The notes under the pieces were generated by a model. The model saw nothing but the letters and a program-made list of their open reading frames with translations, did no database searches and was not told the DNA's origin. A stretch of 64,000 bases of DNA, from the NCBI RefSeq assembly GCF_004360145.1, contig NZ_ML178717.1, positions 4,338 through 68,337 on the forward strand. The letters run 5' to 3'. Shown here one piece after another: positions 42,189 through 51,326 of this stretch. A program made the position numbers and the translations under genes. This stretch comes from Aliiroseovarius marinus. Its GTDB lineage: Bacteria; Pseudomonadota; Alphaproteobacteria; Rhodobacterales; Rhodobacteraceae. The first letter of the stretch is position 1, and every line of letters begins with the position of its first letter.

Positions 42189-44081
42189 TCAATCCATCCA
42201 CTCGAATGGACGCGTGAATTCACCAAGGCATTGCTTGACCGCGTCATAATCAACGTCGCCCGTTGCTTGAAGGCGAGCCACCAGACCACGTTTTTTGTCA
42301 TCCAACACCTCGGACACATGGGCGGCATGACCTGCGTCGGCCAGCGCTTTGTCATAGATGCGGGCGATGGCGGACTTACGCAGGTCGGGCTTGAACACCT
42401 TGCCGACAGCAGTCTTGGGCAGCTCGTCCAAGATCTCGATATGTTTCGGCAGGGCGGCTTTCTCGTGGATATGCTCTTTGGCATAGGCCATCAGCTCTTC
42501 CGAGGTGACCTGAGCACCGCCAACCAGCTCGACATAGGCGCAGGGCAGTTCGCCCGCATAGCTGTCGGGTTGACCGATTGCGCCGACCATGGCGACGGCC
42601 TCGTGTCCCGCCAGAACCTCTTCGATCTCGGCGGGGTCGATGTTGTGACCGCCACGGATGATCAGGTCTTTGGCGCGGCCGGTGATCCACAGATAGCCGT
42701 CTTCATCCAGACGCCCCAGATCGCCCGTCCGCAGATGCGTGTCCATCGCGAACAGGCCGTTGTTCTTGGCCTCTTCGGTATAGGTCGCCCCTGTGAACAC
42801 GCCCGGGTTGGACAGGCAAATCTCGCCCACCTCGTCCACGCCATGTTCTTTCAGCACGGTTCCGGCGTCATCGCAGGACAGGATCTTGATATCCGTATAG
42901 GGGAACGGAACCCCGACCGAGCCGACCTTCTTGGCGCCGGTGGGCGGGTTGCAGGACACAAGGCAGGTCGCCTCGGTCAGGCCATAGCCTTCGACGATGT
43001 TCACGCCGGTCGCTTCGACAAAACGGTTATAGAGTTCGACCGGCAGCGGGGCCGAGCCCGAGAACGCGGTTTTCAGGGTCGAGACATCCGCATCCACTGG
43101 GCGCTGCATCAAGGCCGAAATGGCGGTCGGCACAGTGATCATAAAGGTGACCTTGTAGCGCTCGATCAGCTTCCAGAAATTGTCAAAGACGCCGTCACCG
43201 CGATAGCCAGCAGGCGTCGGATGTACGAAATGTGCGCCGGACATCAGGCAAGCCATCCAAATCACGTGAACCGCGAAGACGTGGAACAGCGGCAGCGGGC
43301 AGATGATGACGTCTTTTTCGTCGAACAGAAGGTTCGCGCCCAACCAGCCGTTATAGACCATGCCGGAATATTTATGCTGCGCCACTTTCGGCGTGCCGGT
43401 GGTGCCGCCGGTGTGGAAATAGGCGGCCACACGGTCATCGGTCTTGTCTTCGAAATCCAGCGAGGTGTTCTGGCGCTTCATCTCGGCCACGAAGTCCAGC
43501 ACCTTGGCGTTGTGCTTCACCGGGTTCTTTGGGCGCACCAGCGGGACGATCCAGCTTTTCGGCGGCTTGAGGTATTTGTTCAGGTCGATCTCAAGCACCG
43601 TCTTGACGTTCGGGGCCATCGCCACAGCCTCGTTCGCCAGTTGGGCAACTTCGGATTTCGGGAAAGCTTTCAGGGTCACCAAAACCTTGGCGCCGGTTTC
43701 CTTCAGGATCCCGGCCACTTGCTCGGCGTCCAACAGCGGGTTGATCGGGTTCACGATCCCAGCAATGCCGCCGCCCATCAGGGTATAGATCGTCTCGTTC
43801 GAGTTGGGCAGCAGGTACGCCACCACGTCGTTTTCCCCGATGCCCAGCGACCGAAACAGGTTCGCTGCCTGAACCGAGCGGTCCAGCATCTGCTGCCACG
43901 TCACGGTTTCCTTGGGGTCCGTCGGGCCGGACGTGATCTGGAACGAGGCCGCAGGACGGTCGGGGAACGCACGCGCTGTGCGCTCGAGCATCTGGTAAAG
44001 CGTCTGGGGTTTATCCCGCGCCTCCCATGTCATTTCCGCTTCGACGGCGTCCCGATCGAACATCGAACCAAATTCATACAT
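42189..44081 (-). CDS. acyl-CoA synthetase (AMP-binding)
   Basis: This 630-residue adenylate-forming ligase activates a carboxylic acid with ATP and CoA. Motifs in order are the P-loop HTGGTTGTPKVAQ, GYGLTEATCLVS, the hinge TGDLGRLDEDGYLWITGRAKD, IIRGGHNI, and the C-terminal catalytic lysine in PKTAVGKVFKP. No membrane segment is predicted. AAGGGAGG precedes the ATG at 44081; the Met at 44114 is less well placed. Chain length or aromatic preference cannot be told from sequence. It appears to be transcribed alone. Confidence 0.93.
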   Translation of the reverse strand: MYEFGSMFDRDAVEAEMTWEARDKPQTLYQMLERTARAFPDRPAASFQITSGPTDPKETVTWQQMLDRSVQAANLFRSLGIGENDVVAYLLPNSNETIYTLMGGGIAGIVNPINPLLDAEQVAGILKETGAKVLVTLKAFPKSEVAQLANEAVAMAPNVKTVLEIDLNKYLKPPKSWIVPLVRPKNPVKHNAKVLDFVAEMKRQNTSLDFEDKTDDRVAAYFHTGGTTGTPKVAQHKYSGMVYNGWLGANLLFDEKDVIICPLPLFHVFAVHVIWMACLMSGAHFVHPTPAGYRGDGVFDNFWKLIERYKVTFMITVPTAISALMQRPVDADVSTLKTAFSGSAPLPVELYNRFVEATGVNIVEGYGLTEATCLVSCNPPTGAKKVGSVGVPFPYTDIKILSCDDAGTVLKEHGVDEVGEICLSNPGVFTGATYTEEAKNNGLFAMDTHLRTGDLGRLDEDGYLWITGRAKDLIIRGGHNIDPAEIEEVLAGHEAVAMVGAIGQPDSYAGELPCAYVELVGGAQVTSEELMAYAKEHIHEKAALPKHIEILDELPKTAVGKVFKPDLRKSAIARIYDKALADAGHAAHVSEVLDDKKRGLVARLQATGDVDYDAVKQCLGEFTRPFEWMD

Positions 44082-44232
44082 CCTACATCCTCCCTTAGCC
44101 CATTTTTCGGGCATCTTTGGAAGCTGAGAATGGGCGTAAACGCCATGGCTCGCAAGTCTGACGTGACGTGGAATTGACGTTTACGGAAGGTAAGCGACGT
44201 TAGGAAACATCGCGCTTTTCTGCAGGTCGTGC

Positions 44233-46029
44233 TTAAATCTGCCCTTCGGTGAACTGCAGTCGCGCCAAACGGGCATATAGACCGTCCTGCGCAACAAGTT
44301 CATCATGGGTGCCTTGGGCGACGATCCGGCCTTCGTCAAAGACCACGATCCGGTCGGCCTTTTTCACGGTTGCCAGACGGTGTGCCACGATCAAGGTGGT
44401 GCGGCCTTGGGCCAGCTCGTCCACCGCGCCCTGCACCAGACGTTCGCTTTCCGCATCAAGCGCTGATGTGGCTTCATCAAGCAACAGGATCGGCGCATCC
44501 CGCAGGATCGCGCGTGCGATGGCGATGCGTTGCTTCTGGCCACCCGACAGCATCACGCCGCGTTCACCCACATAGGTGTCATAACCTTCGGGCAGACGCG
44601 ACAGGAAGTCGTGCGCGGCGGCGGCCTTGGCGGCGGCTTCGACCTCGGCATCCGTGGCGTCAGGGCGACCAAAACGGATGTTTTCGCGGGCTGAGGCGGC
44701 AAAGATCACCGCGTCCTGCGGAACCAGAGCGACATACTTACGGAAGTCATCGCGGCGCATGTCGCGCAGATCAACGCCATCCAGCTTCACCGCCCCACTT
44801 TCGGGGTCATAGAAACGCTGGATCAGCTGAACGATGGTGGTCTTGCCCGCGCCCGAGGGGCCGACAAGTGCAACGGTCTCGCCCGCGGTGACATCCAGAG
44901 TGATCCCTTCCAACGCGGCCTGATTGGGGCGCGCAGGATAGTGGAACGTGACATCGTCGAAAGTCAGCGCTCCGGTCGGGCGGTCGGTAATCGCGATGGG
45001 GTCCGCAGGGTCTTTCACCTGATCTTCGGCGTTCAGAAGCTCGACCAGACGCTCGGTAGCGCCGGCTGCGCGCTGAAGTTCGCTCCAAATCTCGGACAGG
45101 GCACCGACGGCGCCCGCGACCATTACCGCGTAGATCACGAACTGCACCAGCGCACCGATAGACACCTCGCCCGCCGTCACGTCGCGCATCCCGATCCACA
45201 ACACGCCCACGACGCCCGAGAAGATCAGAGAGATCACGATCACCGTCATGAGCGCGCGGGTGAGAATGCGGCGCTTGGCGGAAATAAAGCTTTCCTCGGT
45301 CAGGCGCGAAAACTCGGTCCGGCTGAGGTCTTCATGGGTGAAGGCCTGCACGGTTTGCACCGACAACAGCGCCTCGGAGGCGTTGCCCGAGCTTTTGGCG
45401 ATCCATTCCTGATTTTCGCGGCCCAGCACCCGCAGACGGCGACCCAGCACGATGATCGGCACAATGACAACCGGCACAATTAGCAAAACCAGCCCAGTCA
45501 GCTTGGCCGAGGTGAACAGCATCAGGATGATGCCACCGATGAAAATAAACACATTGCGCAGGGCGACGGACACCGACGAGCCAATCACCGACAGGATCAA
45601 CGTGGTGTCGGTGGTGATCCGCGACAGCACCTCGCCGGTCATGATTTTCTCATAAAACGCCGGGCTCATCCCAACGACGCGGGCAAAGACTGCCTTGCGG
45701 ATGTCTGACACGACCCGCTCGCCCAAACGCGTGACAAGGTAATACCGAAGCCCGGTGCCCAGCGCGAGCAGCGACGCCACCCCTAGGGCAGCCATGAAAT
45801 ACTTGTCGAGCAGTTCCGGCGTGGCGTCTCCGAACCCGTCGACAACACGGCGCACCGCAATGGGCAGGATCAGCGAGATCCCAGCCGTGAACACAAGGGC
45901 GACGAAGGCGGCCAGAATCCACAAGCGATGGGGCCGCATGAAGGGCCACAAACCCGACAGCGCGCCGATACGTTTGGATTTCTCGCGTTCGTCCATCTCG
46001 ACGCTGGACGCACCTGCCTGTCTTGCCAT
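44233..46029 (-). CDS. exporter-type ABC transporter (MsbA/LmrA-like half transporter)
   Basis: This 598-residue fused protein has six membrane helices in residues about 25-320 and an ATPase domain with Walker A GPSGAGKTT, signature LSGGQKQR, Walker B ILLLDEATSALD and D-loop. It works as a homodimer exporting a lipid or drug. AAAGGAGC precedes the ATG at 46029. The closest types in alphaproteobacteria are lipid A or multidrug exporters; the substrate is not identifiable. Confidence 0.92.
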   Translation of the reverse strand: MARQAGASSVEMDEREKSKRIGALSGLWPFMRPHRLWILAAFVALVFTAGISLILPIAVRRVVDGFGDATPELLDKYFMAALGVASLLALGTGLRYYLVTRLGERVVSDIRKAVFARVVGMSPAFYEKIMTGEVLSRITTDTTLILSVIGSSVSVALRNVFIFIGGIILMLFTSAKLTGLVLLIVPVVIVPIIVLGRRLRVLGRENQEWIAKSSGNASEALLSVQTVQAFTHEDLSRTEFSRLTEESFISAKRRILTRALMTVIVISLIFSGVVGVLWIGMRDVTAGEVSIGALVQFVIYAVMVAGAVGALSEIWSELQRAAGATERLVELLNAEDQVKDPADPIAITDRPTGALTFDDVTFHYPARPNQAALEGITLDVTAGETVALVGPSGAGKTTIVQLIQRFYDPESGAVKLDGVDLRDMRRDDFRKYVALVPQDAVIFAASARENIRFGRPDATDAEVEAAAKAAAAHDFLSRLPEGYDTYVGERGVMLSGGQKQRIAIARAILRDAPILLLDEATSALDAESERLVQGAVDELAQGRTTLIVAHRLATVKKADRIVVFDEGRIVAQGTHDELVAQDGLYARLARLQFTEGQI

Positions 46030-46187
46030 GTGATCTGCTCCTTTCGTGCACGGATACCGAAACCACCCAACACACACAAGCGGCATTGAATATTTGCGGC
46101 GCGCGCCGTCGCACAGACGCGCTTTTTCCTGCGGCGCGTTCCCGCTATACTGGTCGGATCAGAATATCGAGTATCGGAGCGCGTATC

Positions 46188-46580
46188 ATGTTCACAGCAT
46201 CCAAACTGCGCCTGCCGGCCATCGGGATGGTCCTGACACTGGTCGCAGCCTGCGCCACACCTCAAAATCAGTGCATTGCACGCGAAACGGCCGAATACCG
46301 GGCAGTATCCGCACAGATCGAAGAGCTGGAAGACACGTTGGAGCGTGGATACGCCCTGCACCGACAAACGGTTCAGTATTCAGACCTGCGCGTTTGTCAT
46401 GTGAAGGGGAAACGCTATGTGCCCTGCCCCAGAACGCGTTTTCAGACGATCGAGACGCCCGTGTCCATAGACATGGACGATACCCGCAAGAAACTGGCGC
46501 GGCTCAAAGCACAGCGCGCCAAGCTTGCACCCGCCGCAGTCGCCGCGCGCGAAGCGTGTATCCGCGCCTATCCAGAGTAA
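46188..46580 (+). CDS. small lipoprotein of unknown function
   Basis: This 130-residue product has a signal and lipobox (MVLTLVAACATP, Cys at about residue 22). An alpha-helical coiled-coil-prone region follows (residues about 35-60), then four further Cys in short motifs (CHVKGKRYVPCP) that could form disulfides or bind metal. CGGAGC stands before the ATG. It is divergent from the ABC exporter gene. No function recognised. Confidence 0.72.
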   Translation: MFTASKLRLPAIGMVLTLVAACATPQNQCIARETAEYRAVSAQIEELEDTLERGYALHRQTVQYSDLRVCHVKGKRYVPCPRTRFQTIETPVSIDMDDTRKKLARLKAQRAKLAPAAVAAREACIRAYPE

Positions 46581-46616
46581 GCTCTGCTTGCTTCACGAAA
46601 AATGCGCCAAGCGCGT

Positions 46617-47015
46617 TTACTTGGGAACTGAAACCCTGATCGCAGTAGGCGTTCCATTCTGCCCGAAGACCCGAACCAGGATGAACCCTCCGTTTCGCAG
46701 CCGTTTTGCGGCCTTCGGACCGATATTGCCGTTTGCGACCAGCGTCTGAAGGGTTTTGCGGCTCTGGCTGTTGCCAAAATACGGATCCCACTGATCGCCG
46801 GGCTGGCTGACACCAAACCGGTGATAGTTCGCTCGATCCCGGCGCAAGACTTTCCAAGGCTCGGACAGGGCCGCGCCTTTGGCATTCGTTAGGTCAGATT
46901 TGCCAATGAACACCGTGAACGCGCCGATTTGCTCTTGCGCCACGGCGGCATGCGACGCAAAGGCCATGCCCAGCGCCACAGCGGCAGTTTTCAGCAGTTG
47001 AATGCGATAACGCAT
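46617..47015 (-). CDS. exported protein of unknown function
   Basis: This 132-residue protein has a clear signal peptide (cleavage after SHAAVA). The mature part (IGAFTVFIGKSDLTNAKG; RRDRANYHRFGV; FILVRVFGQNG) is basic and beta-rich. The ATG at 47015 is preceded by AAGGA and fits better than the GTG at 47033. It converges with the preceding lipoprotein gene. I do not recognise the family. Confidence 0.75.
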   Translation of the reverse strand: MRYRIQLLKTAAVALGMAFASHAAVAQEQIGAFTVFIGKSDLTNAKGAALSEPWKVLRRDRANYHRFGVSQPGDQWDPYFGNSQSRKTLQTLVANGNIGPKAAKRLRNGGFILVRVFGQNGTPTAIRVSVPK

Positions 47016-47107
47016 GTCCCATTCCTTACCCACGCGCCGATCAGCGGCATGCCTTTAGAATGGGGACCGAGCGTCCGAAGGTCAATGGAGGCAAGCCTGA
47101 CTGTTGA

Positions 47108-47692
47108 TCAGCTTCCGCCCGTCACCGTCAGGCCCAGCATCCGCCACGCGTGCATGCCCCCGCGGTAATAGTGGATCTTGTCAGCAGGGAAGCCCGCTTC
47201 GATCATGCGTCGCGCAGCGGTCGGGGACTGACCACACCAGTTTCCGTTGCAGAACAGGGCGACCGGCTTGGCTTCCTCACAGACGAATCCATCGAAATCC
47301 AGTTCACAGCCCAGTTCGTCCAGACGATCCGTCGCTTCGTTATACGGAATCGAGATCGCGCCCGGAATGGTTCCGGTTTCGTGATCCGCCGCCACACGGC
47401 TGTCGACCACGATGGCCTCGGGGTCTTGCAGCATCTCCAGAAGCTCCAGCTCGCCAATCGGCGTTACGCCCGGAGCAGGCACCATGGGTTGCACACAGAA
47501 ATTCGGGCAATTGCGCGAGGTCCGCGCCCATTCGCCCGACAGCTCGTGTGCGGTGTCATCAATGCGCGAGATTTCGACTTCGCCGTTTTCGGTCTGAACC
47601 GTCACCCAAGGCATATCGGGGGTAATGTTCACGTCAGCAAAAACAGGGGCGGCGAGAAGGCCAACGGCCGCCGCAATCAGAAAGGGTTTCAT
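47108..47692 (-). CDS. exported rhodanese-like sulfurtransferase
   Basis: This 194-residue protein has a Sec signal (MKPFLIAAAVGLLAAPVFA) and a single rhodanese domain in its C-terminal half (VVDSRVAADHETGTIPGAISIPY). The active loop CNGNWCGQSP has the persulfide Cys plus a second Cys. It should act on sulfur transfer or thiol redox in the periplasm. It is the last of a leftward run from the ABM gene, separated by 20 bases, and probably co-transcribed. Confidence 0.88.
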   Translation of the reverse strand: MKPFLIAAAVGLLAAPVFADVNITPDMPWVTVQTENGEVEISRIDDTAHELSGEWARTSRNCPNFCVQPMVPAPGVTPIGELELLEMLQDPEAIVVDSRVAADHETGTIPGAISIPYNEATDRLDELGCELDFDGFVCEEAKPVALFCNGNWCGQSPTAARRMIEAGFPADKIHYYRGGMHAWRMLGLTVTGGS

Positions 47693-47712
47693 GTCGGCTC
47701 CTGTGATTGGGA

Positions 47713-48033
47713 TCAGTTGAAGGTCTCGAACACGTCATACATGACGGGCTCGAAGCTTTTGCAGAGGGTCGCGATCTTTCGGTTCCGCTCACGCATTTCT
47801 TCGGTGCGCAGCATCGCCTGAAAATCTTCGCGCCGATTCCACTGGCTATAGTTGGCAATCCGCGTCTGGGCGTCATTTACATGAAGACCCGCGCCGACGA
47901 ACCCCGGCTGTTTCGAGATGAAGCTTTCATAGGCATCCGTCAACGCATCCAGAAGATCCTGACAGGTGCCGGGCGTCATCTCGAACGTGGTGATAACGGT
48001 TTGATAGTCGGGGGCTTTGCTGATTTTGGGCAT
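47713..48033 (-). CDS. antibiotic-biosynthesis-monooxygenase (ABM) domain protein
   Basis: This 106-residue dimeric alpha-beta-barrel domain has the typical ABM blocks VITTFEMTPG, SKQPGFVGAGLH and IANYSQWNRREDFQAML. Such proteins act as small oxygenases or as stress-associated proteins. It is upstream of the rhodanese gene on the same strand. Confidence 0.82.
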   Translation of the reverse strand: MPKISKAPDYQTVITTFEMTPGTCQDLLDALTDAYESFISKQPGFVGAGLHVNDAQTRIANYSQWNRREDFQAMLRTEEMRERNRKIATLCKSFEPVMYDVFETFN

Positions 48034-48103
48034 GGCTTCCTCCTTGATAAAAGAAGCGTAGCCCGAATTGGATCACATATGAATATGTGATCTTGCCACA
48101 GCG

Positions 48104-48499
48104 TTAGTCAAAGATGTCGAAAAGCTCGGACAGGACCGACTTTTTGCGCTTTTTCTTATAGCGCTTGGCGTGGCGATAATCGTCGTCGTCGCGGTCGTAG
48201 GAATCGTCATCATGCTTACGCTTGCGCGAGCCTCCGGGCTTCAGTCCTGCGCCACGCTCCATCTCTTCGCGAGACCGCATGCGGACGGGTTCGTCGCGAT
48301 AGACCGGCTCGGGCTGCGGGGGAAGCGATGCGACATAGGGATCCGGGTCGTCCAGTTCGACCGCCGGGGTCGCCTTTTCGATGATCTTGTCCAGTTCGCC
48401 CCGATCCAGCCAGACCCCACGGCATTTGGGGCAATAGTCGATCTCGACCCCCTGGCGCTCGGTCATCAAAAGCTCGGTTCCGTCTACCGGACATTTCAT
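48104..48499 (-). CDS. TFIIB-type zinc-ribbon protein
   Basis: This 131-residue protein starts with a zinc ribbon, MKCPVDGTELL...YCPKCRGVWLD, using four Cys as in the zf-TFIIB family. A long acidic then lysine-rich low-complexity tail follows (residues about 75-125), which suggests nucleic-acid or protein binding. AGGAGG stands directly before the ATG at 48499; the upstream open frame is not supported. Function unknown. Confidence 0.83.
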   Translation of the reverse strand: MKCPVDGTELLMTERQGVEIDYCPKCRGVWLDRGELDKIIEKATPAVELDDPDPYVASLPPQPEPVYRDEPVRMRSREEMERGAGLKPGGSRKRKHDDDSYDRDDDDYRHAKRYKKKRKKSVLSELFDIFD

Positions 48500-48588
48500 C
48501 TTGGATCCTCCTGTTCTGAGGATCATGTAGGCATGAAAAAGCGGGCCACAAGGGGCCCGCAAGTTTGTCACGCAGGGAGGGAGAGAAG

Positions 48589-48996
48589 TTAGCGCGACAC
48601 GTGAACCGCACAGGGCGCATGGCGTACAACACGCGCGGCTGTCGATCCCAGGAAGAAATCCGTCAGGCCCGGACGGTGCGAGGCAACAACGATACAGTCG
48701 ACCTTATTGTCCTTGGCGTAATCCACGATGGCATGGCCCGCATGGCCCGAAATCACAGCGATTTCGATATTCGGCGCATCCTTCAGTTCGTCCTTCAAAC
48801 GCGCTTCCAGCTCGTGCACATTATCGTCCAACTGGCCTTCCGGCAGGTACTGGGCAACATAGGCGGGCACTTCCTCCATCACGTGGAGCGCGGTGATTTT
48901 TGCACCTTCTTCCGAGATCGCGTTGGCGATCTCAAGCGCCTCAGTGGTGTTGCGATCGTGATCAAGTGCGATGGGCACCAAAACATTCTTGTACAT
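48589..48996 (-). CDS. universal stress protein UspA family
   Basis: This 135-residue Usp domain (LVPIALDHDRNTTEALEIANAI...CAVHVSR) forms the usual alpha/beta sandwich. The C-terminal nucleotide motif reads ASHRPGLTDFFLGST, in which the first two Gly of the ATP-binding consensus are Ala and Arg. ATP binding is therefore doubtful, as in UspA itself. An FNR-type site lies 68 bases upstream, compatible with induction on oxygen limitation. Confidence 0.9.
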   Translation of the reverse strand: MYKNVLVPIALDHDRNTTEALEIANAISEEGAKITALHVMEEVPAYVAQYLPEGQLDDNVHELEARLKDELKDAPNIEIAVISGHAGHAIVDYAKDNKVDCIVVASHRPGLTDFFLGSTAARVVRHAPCAVHVSR

Positions 48997-49063
48997 GGGT
49001 CAGCTCCTTCATGGGCTTCAAGTCGTCTTGTTTAATGCGTAACGCGCGAACCATCGGCTGAAT

Positions 49064-49077
49064 ATGACACAGGTCAA
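49064..49077. promoter_or_regulatory. FNR-type box upstream of uspA-like gene
   Basis: On the minus strand this reads TTGACCTGTGTCAT, one mismatch from TTGAY-N4-RTCAA, 68 bases before the usp start and 45 before the opposite gene. Usp genes are often FNR/ANR controlled; assignment here is inference. Confidence 0.4.
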
Positions 49078-49121
49078 ATACCCCCCTTTTCTTGTCGGGC
49101 TTTCCTTTCTACCCTGACCCC

Positions 49122-49637
49122 ATGAAAACGCAGACCAACACGCCTGATCTTTTGGTTCTCGACCACAAACCGTGGCTTCTCTCGCTCAGCATGCTGGCGG
49201 GGCTTCTGATCTTTCTGGGGGTTGGCACAACTGCCCTGCTGCAGGGGGAAGTTCTGTTCGGCGTAATGTTTTCCGGCATTGGCACCCTTGCTTGGGGTGG
49301 CTGCTTTCTGGCCTTTTCCAAGCGGGTGCAATTGATCTTTGACGCCCGTGCCGGACAGATCGTAAAGCGCAAGCGGTCGTTCTTTGGATACGCGCAGGAT
49401 GTCTATCCGCTCGACGCGCTCTGCGGGGCCGAGCTTGAGGAAACGCGCAGCGATGGATCCAGCATGTATCGCCCTGTTCTGGTGATGACCGGGCAGCCAA
49501 ACCTGCCGGTCGTGTCCTACTATACCAATGGGTCCGGCCCGCGCCGCACGACCGAGGCGGTAAATGCGTGGCTGGAAGCGCGACAAAGCCCAATGCAGCT
49601 TGACTCACAGCTTGACTCTGATCCCCAGACGCCGTAA
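49122..49637 (+). CDS. two-helix membrane protein of unknown function
   Basis: This 171-residue protein has two membrane helices near residues 18-38 and 44-64 (AGLLIFLGVGTTALLQ and FSGIGTLAWGGCFLAF). A cytoplasmic-looking tail carries the basic stretch KRKRSFFGYAQDVYPLDAL. No enzymatic motif is seen. The start at 49122 lacks a strong ribosome site, and the earlier Met (49092) is possible. Unknown family. Confidence 0.65.
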   Translation: MKTQTNTPDLLVLDHKPWLLSLSMLAGLLIFLGVGTTALLQGEVLFGVMFSGIGTLAWGGCFLAFSKRVQLIFDARAGQIVKRKRSFFGYAQDVYPLDALCGAELEETRSDGSSMYRPVLVMTGQPNLPVVSYYTNGSGPRRTTEAVNAWLEARQSPMQLDSQLDSDPQTP

Positions 49638-49696
49638 CTCACCCCCAAATCTCGGAAGTGCGAAACTTCCGGTCCCATGGCCCAATGCCGGGATCG

Positions 49697-49727
49697 CCCC
49701 CTGTCAGCGTGTTACGCCCACAGGGGC
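49697..49727 (+). other. long hairpin upstream of ffh
   Basis: CCCCTGT (49698-49704) pairs with ACAGGGG (49720-49726), and within it GCGT (49707-49710) with ACGC (49714-49717), around a GTT loop. No T tract follows. It lies in the 167-base gap before ffh and could be leader structure. A smaller hairpin, CGGAAGT/ACTTCCG, is at 49656-49674. It lacks the conserved bases of SRP RNA. Confidence 0.5.
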
Positions 49728-49804
49728 CATCGTGGTTTGGGCGTTTGGAAAAGCGCAACCCGGCCCCTATCTTGGGGGAAACGAAACGGCAAAGGAGCCG
49801 AGAT

Positions 49805-51319
49805 ATGTTTGAGAGCCTGTCAGATCGCCTGTCTGGTGTCTTTGACCGTCTGACGAAGCAGGGTGCGCTGTCTGAAGATGATGTAAAAACTGCCCTGCGT
49901 GAAGTGCGTGTGGCCTTGCTTGAGGCGGACGTCTCGCTGCCCGTGGCCCGCGACTTTGTGAAAAAGGTGCAGGAACAGGCCACCGGTCAGGCCGTGACCA
50001 AATCGGTCACGCCGGGCCAGCAGGTCGTCAAGATCGTACACGACGCGCTGGTCGACGTTCTGACCGGCGAAGGCGAGCCCGGCGCGCTGAAGGTCGACAG
50101 CCCCCCTGCCCCGATCCTGATGGTCGGTCTGCAAGGTGGTGGTAAGACCACCACAACCGCGAAGCTGGCCAAACGCCTGACGGAAAAAGAGGGCAAGCGG
50201 GTTCTGATGGCGTCGCTCGACGTGTACCGCCCCGCCGCGATGGATCAGCTGGCCGTTCTGGGTACTCAGATCGGTGTGGACACCCTGCCGATCGTTCCCG
50301 GCCAGAAACCCGTCGACATCGCCAAGCGCGCCAAGCAGCAGGCGACGATGGGCGGCTATGATGTCTATATGCTCGACACCGCCGGTCGTCTGCACATCGA
50401 CGAAGTCCTGATGGGCGAGGTCGAGGAAGTCTCGGCCGTGGTGAACCCACGCGAGACCCTGCTGGTGGTTGACGGTCTGACCGGTCAGGTCGCAGTCGAA
50501 GTGGCGCAAGAGTTCGACGACAAGGTCGGCATCTCGGGCGTGGTCCTGACCCGTATGGATGGTGACGGACGCGGTGGTGCGGCGCTGTCGATGCGTGCAG
50601 TTACCGGCAAGCCGATCAAGTTCGTCGGTCTGGGCGAAAAGATGGACGCGCTGGAAACCTTCGAGCCCGACCGGATCGCAGGCCGCATCCTTGGCATGGG
50701 CGACATCGTTGCTCTGGTCGAGAAAGCCCAAGAAACCATCGAAGCCCAGCAGGCCGAGCGCATGATGAAGCGCTTCCAGAAGGGTCAGTTCAACATGAAC
50801 GACCTGAAGATGCAGCTGGAGCAGATGATCAAGATGGGCGGCATGCAGGGCATCATGGGGATGATGCCGGGCATGAAGAAAATGGCCAAACAGGCCGAAG
50901 ACGCCGGCATGGACGACAAGGTTCTGAAACAGCAGATCGCTCTGATCCAGTCGATGACCAAACGCGAACGTGCGAACCCGCAGATCCTGCAAGCCAGCCG
51001 CAAGAAACGCATTGCCGCCGGTGCGGGCATGGAAGTGTCCGACCTGAACAAGCTTCTGAAAATGCAGCGCCAGATGGCGGACATGATGAAGAAGATGGGC
51101 AAGATGGGCAAAGGCAAGATGCTGAAGCAAGCCATGGGTGGCATGTTCGGCAAAGGTGGCGGCATGCCCGATATGGGCGGTATGGACCCCTCGCAGATGG
51201 ATCCGAAAGCGCTGGAACAAGCCGCGAAAGCCATGGGCGGCAAACTGCCCGGCGGTCTGCCCGGTCTGGGTGGCGGTGGCCTGCCCCCCGGCCTGTCCGG
51301 CTTCGGGAAGAAGAAGTAA
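49805..51319 (+). CDS. ffh: signal recognition particle protein Ffh
   Basis: This 504-residue SRP GTPase binds signal sequences and 4.5S RNA and targets nascent proteins to FtsY. The N domain (1-90) and the G domain with GLQGGGKTTTTAKLA, DTAGRLHID and TRMDGD are intact. The methionine-rich M domain from about 330 holds the RNA-binding motif SMTKRERANPQIL followed by SRKKRIAAGAG. The tail is Gly/Met-rich. AAAGGAG precedes the ATG at 49805. A GNAT gene follows in the same direction. Confidence 0.97.
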   Translation: MFESLSDRLSGVFDRLTKQGALSEDDVKTALREVRVALLEADVSLPVARDFVKKVQEQATGQAVTKSVTPGQQVVKIVHDALVDVLTGEGEPGALKVDSPPAPILMVGLQGGGKTTTTAKLAKRLTEKEGKRVLMASLDVYRPAAMDQLAVLGTQIGVDTLPIVPGQKPVDIAKRAKQQATMGGYDVYMLDTAGRLHIDEVLMGEVEEVSAVVNPRETLLVVDGLTGQVAVEVAQEFDDKVGISGVVLTRMDGDGRGGAALSMRAVTGKPIKFVGLGEKMDALETFEPDRIAGRILGMGDIVALVEKAQETIEAQQAERMMKRFQKGQFNMNDLKMQLEQMIKMGGMQGIMGMMPGMKKMAKQAEDAGMDDKVLKQQIALIQSMTKRERANPQILQASRKKRIAAGAGMEVSDLNKLLKMQRQMADMMKKMGKMGKGKMLKQAMGGMFGKGGGMPDMGGMDPSQMDPKALEQAAKAMGGKLPGGLPGLGGGGLPPGLSGFGKKK

Positions 51320-51326
51320 GCGACCC

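Noticed and set aside
42231-44177. 648-codon open frame antisense to the acyl-CoA synthetase
   Set aside because: It is His/Arg/Gln-rich mirror translation of a gene with all AMP-ligase motifs, lacks a ribosome site and any recognisable domain; long antisense frames are expected at this GC.
49638-49804. 4.5S SRP RNA gene next to ffh
   Set aside because: The conserved GGAAGCAGCC-type loop is absent on both strands, so the hairpins here are something else.
49820-51220. 466-codon antisense frame over ffh
   Set aside because: His/Leu/Gln-rich mirror of ffh with no domain; ffh is certain.
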